A program made the position numbers and the translations under genes. Below the pieces are notes generated by a model that was given only the letters and a program-made list of their open reading frames with translations, was not told where the DNA came from and made no database searches. DNA of 8,170 nt from NCBI GenBank assembly GCA_902491535.1, contig CABUHS010000058.1, forward strand, positions 1-8,170, in the 5' to 3' direction. This stretch comes from an uncultured Eubacteriales bacterium (lineage in GTDB: Bacteria > Bacillota > Clostridia > Oscillospirales > CAG-272). The first letter of the stretch is position 1, and each line of letters starts with the position of its first letter. Positions 6,134 through 8,170 of the stretch are shown here, one piece after another.

Positions 6134-6397
6134 TTACGACATAGACGCAAACTTCTGCTTTACGCAGTCAAGCTTACTCTGATCGGCTTTCTCTGTTTTA
6201 TACCAACCGCGTGCGCTCATCTCGCAGAATATACTGTTCGAGATATCATGCTCCTCGCAGAGAATATTCTGAAGGCACGCTTTTACTTCGGGTGTTGCCG
6301 ATTCACTTGTAAACGAGTTGTAATCGTCTGTGAGATATTTCTCAGACGAGAGTGCATCGGTTAACTTTTCCTTATCATCCCATGTGATGTTTGCCAT
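6134..6397 (-). CDS. CotF-like small spore coat protein
   Basis: The 87-residue protein is predicted to be mainly helical. It shows the pattern of COG5577/CotF-like coat proteins: L-x-D-x-L-x-x-E-K-x-L-x-x-x-Y-N near residues 12-27, a second helix with EEHDISNSIFCEM at about 48-60, and the typical RGWYKTEKA ending of the domain at about 62-70. This is a ferritin-like helical bundle fold without an evident metal-binding role; Bacillus CotF is a coat component. Four cysteines in so short a protein are notable and could allow cross-linking in the coat. GGAG lies six bases before the ATG. It is the second gene of a probable two-gene unit, 97 bp after its smaller relative, and ends at the shared terminator at 6027-6060. 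Family assignment is from pattern recognition only. Confidence 0.78.
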   Translation of the reverse strand: MANITWDDKEKLTDALSSEKYLTDDYNSFTSESATPEVKACLQNILCEEHDISNSIFCEMSARGWYKTEKADQSKLDCVKQKFASMS

Positions 6398-6494
6398 TTT
6401 TATCTCCGTTCTGCTGCAAAGCTTAAAATTTGATAGATTCGAAGAAATTCAGAATCAATCGCTCTGCCGCGTCTTTATATGATATTTTACTTGA

Positions 6495-6680
6495 TTACTT
6501 CAAAAGCGCAAAAAGTGCGTCGAAATGCTGCTGATGCTTTGCTGCATTTTCTCCGAACTGAGTTTTCAGCTTTGCATCTGTGGTTGCTTCTGCATAGTTA
6601 CGGTACTTCATTACAAGATTGTGTTCCGCGCCGAGAATATCTTCGATTGCGGAAAGCTCTTTTGATGTTATAATAGGCAT
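6495..6680 (-). CDS. Small CotF-like spore coat protein paralogue
   Basis: The 61-residue product reads MPIITSKELSAIEDILGAEH at its start. It contains a helix with LGAEHNLVMKYRNYAEAT, then AKLKTQFGENAAKHQQHFDAL. This gives the same two-helix pattern (acidic residue, E-x-x-L-x-x-x-Y, then H-x-x-x-F near the end) as the downstream 87-residue gene, but without the RGWY tail and without cysteines. I start it at ATG 6678-6680 because the family begins with a short polar stretch before L-x-x-x-E-D. An ATG at 6729-6731 would add a basic 17-residue extension that includes the ribosome site. AAAGGA (6693-6698) lies 12 bases upstream, a long spacing. It probably forms a late sporulation operon with the next gene. 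A coat role is inferred from the family resemblance and the neighbour. Confidence 0.72.
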   Translation of the reverse strand: MPIITSKELSAIEDILGAEHNLVMKYRNYAEATTDAKLKTQFGENAAKHQQHFDALFALLK

Positions 6681-6755
6681 TTTTTGATTGTTTCCTTTCG
6701 TTTTTCGCGGCAAAACACCGATATTCTGCATTTATTTCTGCCTTTTGTCGGCATA

Positions 6756-6781
6756 TAATTTTATGCATTTCTGCTTTCAGT
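6756..6781 (-). promoter_or_regulatory. Possible mother-cell (sigma-E/K-like) promoter of the coat genes
   Basis: Read on the - strand, CATAAAATTA (6756-6765) resembles the CATA-type -10 of sigma-E and sigma-K promoters. An AC dinucleotide at 6780-6781 stands in the -35 region with a 14-base spacer. The -10 lies within an inverted repeat (GCATA 6751-6755, TATGC 6762-6766). A start near 6749 would give a leader of about 70 bases. This matches only part of either consensus. Confidence 0.3.
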
Positions 6782-7057
6782 GCGGCTGTATGCCGTGTGA
6801 TAAAAGTATTGGACATGAAGCCTGGAATTATGTAAGGGAAATTTTTTGTTTTTAATGCGTTATATTATCTGCTTAGTATAAGAAGAAAATGTGCTTTTCA
6901 AATGAATGTCATGATAGTGTTGCTGTTGGGCAATTTTTGATGTTTTACTTGTTTTTACCAAGTGAATTTATCTATACATCCAACTATATAGTCTTTATAT
7001 TAAATGATTTGTCATAAGGTATTTATAAATTTTATAAAATAATTTTTATCAGAATAT

Positions 7058-7112
7058 AAAATGGGCTTACAGAATCACGGAATTAGGTATAGGAATTCTG
7101 TAAGCTCATTTT
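7058..7112 (-). terminator. Terminator hairpin after the MFS gene
   Basis: AAAATGGGCTTACAGAAT (7058-7075) and ATTCTGTAAGCTCATTTT (7095-7112) form an 18-bp stem with a 19-base loop, four bases after the MFS stop codon. The - strand RNA has a single A-C mismatch and is followed by TTTTATATTCT. On the + strand that position is a G-U pair, so the element may block transcription from both sides. Confidence 0.85.
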
Positions 7113-7116
7113 CTGT

Positions 7117-8170
7117 TTATGATTTGTTTTTAGTTGCTGTTAAGCGGCAGAGTATTGCCGCGATGATCAGAATTATAGGGAATACAGCTGCGGCGAGCAT
7201 ACCCATTTGCAGATCGTCTCCGAATGTGCCTGAAACGAAGCCGACAAGCGTAGGGCCGCCTGAGCAGCCTATATCTCCCGCAAGTGCGATAACAGCAAAC
7301 ATTGCAGTTCCGCCTTCCGGACATAATTCACCGGCTGTGCTGTAAACTCCGGGCCATAGTATTCCTACTGATAATCCACATATTCCGCACCCTGCAAGCG
7401 CGAGTATCGGACTTGATGCGAGCGCGGACAGCAGAAATGCAGCTGTACAAAGTATGCCGCATGCGATCATAAGAGACAGAATATCGGTGCCGAAATCAAA
7501 TTTTGATCTGAGAAGTCTTGATATTCCCATAAATAGTGAGAACATACATGGTCCTGCGAGATCTCCGACCGTTTTTGATACTCCGAGACCGCTTTCGGCA
7601 AATGCGGATGCCCACTGTGCCATTGCCATTTCGGCAGCGCCTGCTGCAAACATAAGTATCATAAATAGCCAAAAGATTTTTCTTGAAAGCAGTTTTCGCA
7701 GTGGCATGCTTCCGCCCTCCTCTGTCATGCTGTAGAGCGGAACACGTGAAAATGCCGCGATTCCGCAGACGGGCAGTATTGCCCACATGCAGCATATTAT
7801 CCGCCAGCTTTCACGTCCGAATAATGAAAGTGCGCCTGTCGTGATTAGTATGACTGCCACTGTACCGAAGCAGTATACCGAATGAATAAAGCTCATAAGC
7901 GAATGCTTATCCGGCGCAGGGCATGCTTCTATTACAGGACTGACTACAAGCTCGTTCATGCCTGCTCCGGATGAATATATTATATCCGCTATCATAAGTC
8001 CGGCGAACGGCGGAAGAAATGACGGAAGTGCAGCCATTGATATGAAGCCTAAAGCGATAAGTGAATGAGCGGTTATTGCACTGCGTCGGTATCCCATTCG
8101 ATCTATCAGTTTTGTAGATATGATATCGACTGCAAGCTGTACTAGGTAACTGACAGTTACAAGAAGTGTT
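7117..8170 (-). CDS. Major facilitator superfamily transporter (N terminus outside window)
   Basis: The frame stays open to the window edge: upstream of the Met at 8097 it continues in frame as LLVTVSYLVQLAVDIISTKL, so the true start is beyond 8170 and about 351 residues are visible. The boundary D-R-M-G-Y-R-R after the first visible helix is the MFS motif A between TM2 and TM3. About ten to eleven hydrophobic segments follow, including GLMIADIIYSSGAGMNELVV, SFIHSVYCFGTVAVILITT, a cytoplasmic linker around YSMTEEGGSMPLRKLLSRK, and a C-terminal half with GLSVGILWPGVYSTAGELCPEGG. The NELVVSPVIE and MSFIHSVYCFG stretches resemble fucose-permease-like MFS proteins of Firmicutes, but the substrate cannot be told from sequence. 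It is an inner-membrane secondary transporter. It ends in TAA at 7117-7119, followed by a strong hairpin, so it is transcriptionally separate from the coat genes. Confidence 0.9.
   Translation of the reverse strand, partial: TLLVTVSYLVQLAVDIISTKLIDRMGYRRSAITAHSLIALGFISMAALPSFLPPFAGLMIADIIYSSGAGMNELVVSPVIEACPAPDKHSLMSFIHSVYCFGTVAVILITTGALSLFGRESWRIICCMWAILPVCGIAAFSRVPLYSMTEEGGSMPLRKLLSRKIFWLFMILMFAAGAAEMAMAQWASAFAESGLGVSKTVGDLAGPCMFSLFMGISRLLRSKFDFGTDILSLMIACGILCTAAFLLSALASSPILALAGCGICGLSVGILWPGVYSTAGELCPEGGTAMFAVIALAGDIGCSGGPTLVGFVSGTFGDDLQMGMLAAAVFPIILIIAAILCRLTATKNKS

Larger units (their letters stand above)
6681..7116. other. 436-bp gene-free region upstream of the coat genes
   Basis: This AT-rich stretch separates the MFS gene's 3' end from the coat operon, both on the - strand. 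It holds the leader and presumed promoter of the coat genes at its left and the MFS terminator at its right. Between about 6830 and 7050 I see only AT-rich DNA, a small ACTTG/CAAGT hairpin near 6948-6964, and a 42-codon open frame (6889-7017, +) without a good ribosome site. Confidence 0.6.

Noticed and set aside
6681..6731. ATG at 6729-6731 as the start of the small coat gene
   Set aside because: The added 17 residues are basic and unlike the family, and they overlap the ribosome site for the inner ATG.
6889..7017. 42-codon + strand frame starting MCFSNECHDS
   Set aside because: There is no ribosome binding site, the composition is that of AT-rich intergenic DNA, and nothing in it is recognisable.
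7061..7345. Plus-strand open frames opposite the transporter gene (also near 7454-7735)
   Set aside because: They lie antisense to clear MFS transmembrane sequence and lack ribosome sites; they are coding shadows.

Overview
The window most likely comes from an endospore-forming, cellulosome-type Firmicute, probably a Ruminococcus-like or other Oscillospirales gut or rumen bacterium. The evidence is a type I dockerin, a BspA-like leucine-rich-repeat surface protein, two spoVA genes and two small CotF-like spore coat proteins in AT-leaning DNA with clear AGGA-type ribosome binding sites. No taxonomic marker gene is present, so this is inference from gene content.

Left part (1-2612, + strand): the 3' end of a secreted dockerin protein (possible CBM9-like module, a linker of 24-bp repeats, then a duplicated calcium-binding dockerin). 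It is followed 88 bp later by a 619-residue BspA-type LRR protein built partly from 82-residue tandem units. Both are extracellular or envelope proteins and may be co-transcribed.

Middle (2613-4888): a 402-bp gene-free convergent region packed with inverted repeats, then spoVAE (SpoVAEb type) and spoVAD on the - strand. SpoVA proteins handle movement of dipicolinic acid into the forespore and its release at germination. spoVAC, which normally precedes spoVAD, is absent: the DNA upstream of spoVAD leads to a divergent gene. A 161-bp gap also separates spoVAD from spoVAE.

Right part (4889-8170): a stand-alone UDP-GlcNAc 2-epimerase gene (wecB type) on the + strand has a near-consensus vegetative promoter and ends at a perfect 15-bp bidirectional terminator hairpin. 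Facing it on the - strand are two small CotF-like spore coat genes, probably one operon. After a 436-bp gene-free stretch comes the 3' part of a major facilitator transporter that runs off the window end.

Four of the seven genes, on the - strand, include the sporulation set (spoVAD, spoVAE, two coat genes), so the centre reads as a sporulation-linked neighbourhood interrupted by a cell-surface sugar gene. I found no clear new defence or mobile system. The features most worth a second look are the spoVA pair without spoVAC, the structured 2613-3014 interval, and the recent internal duplications in both surface proteins.
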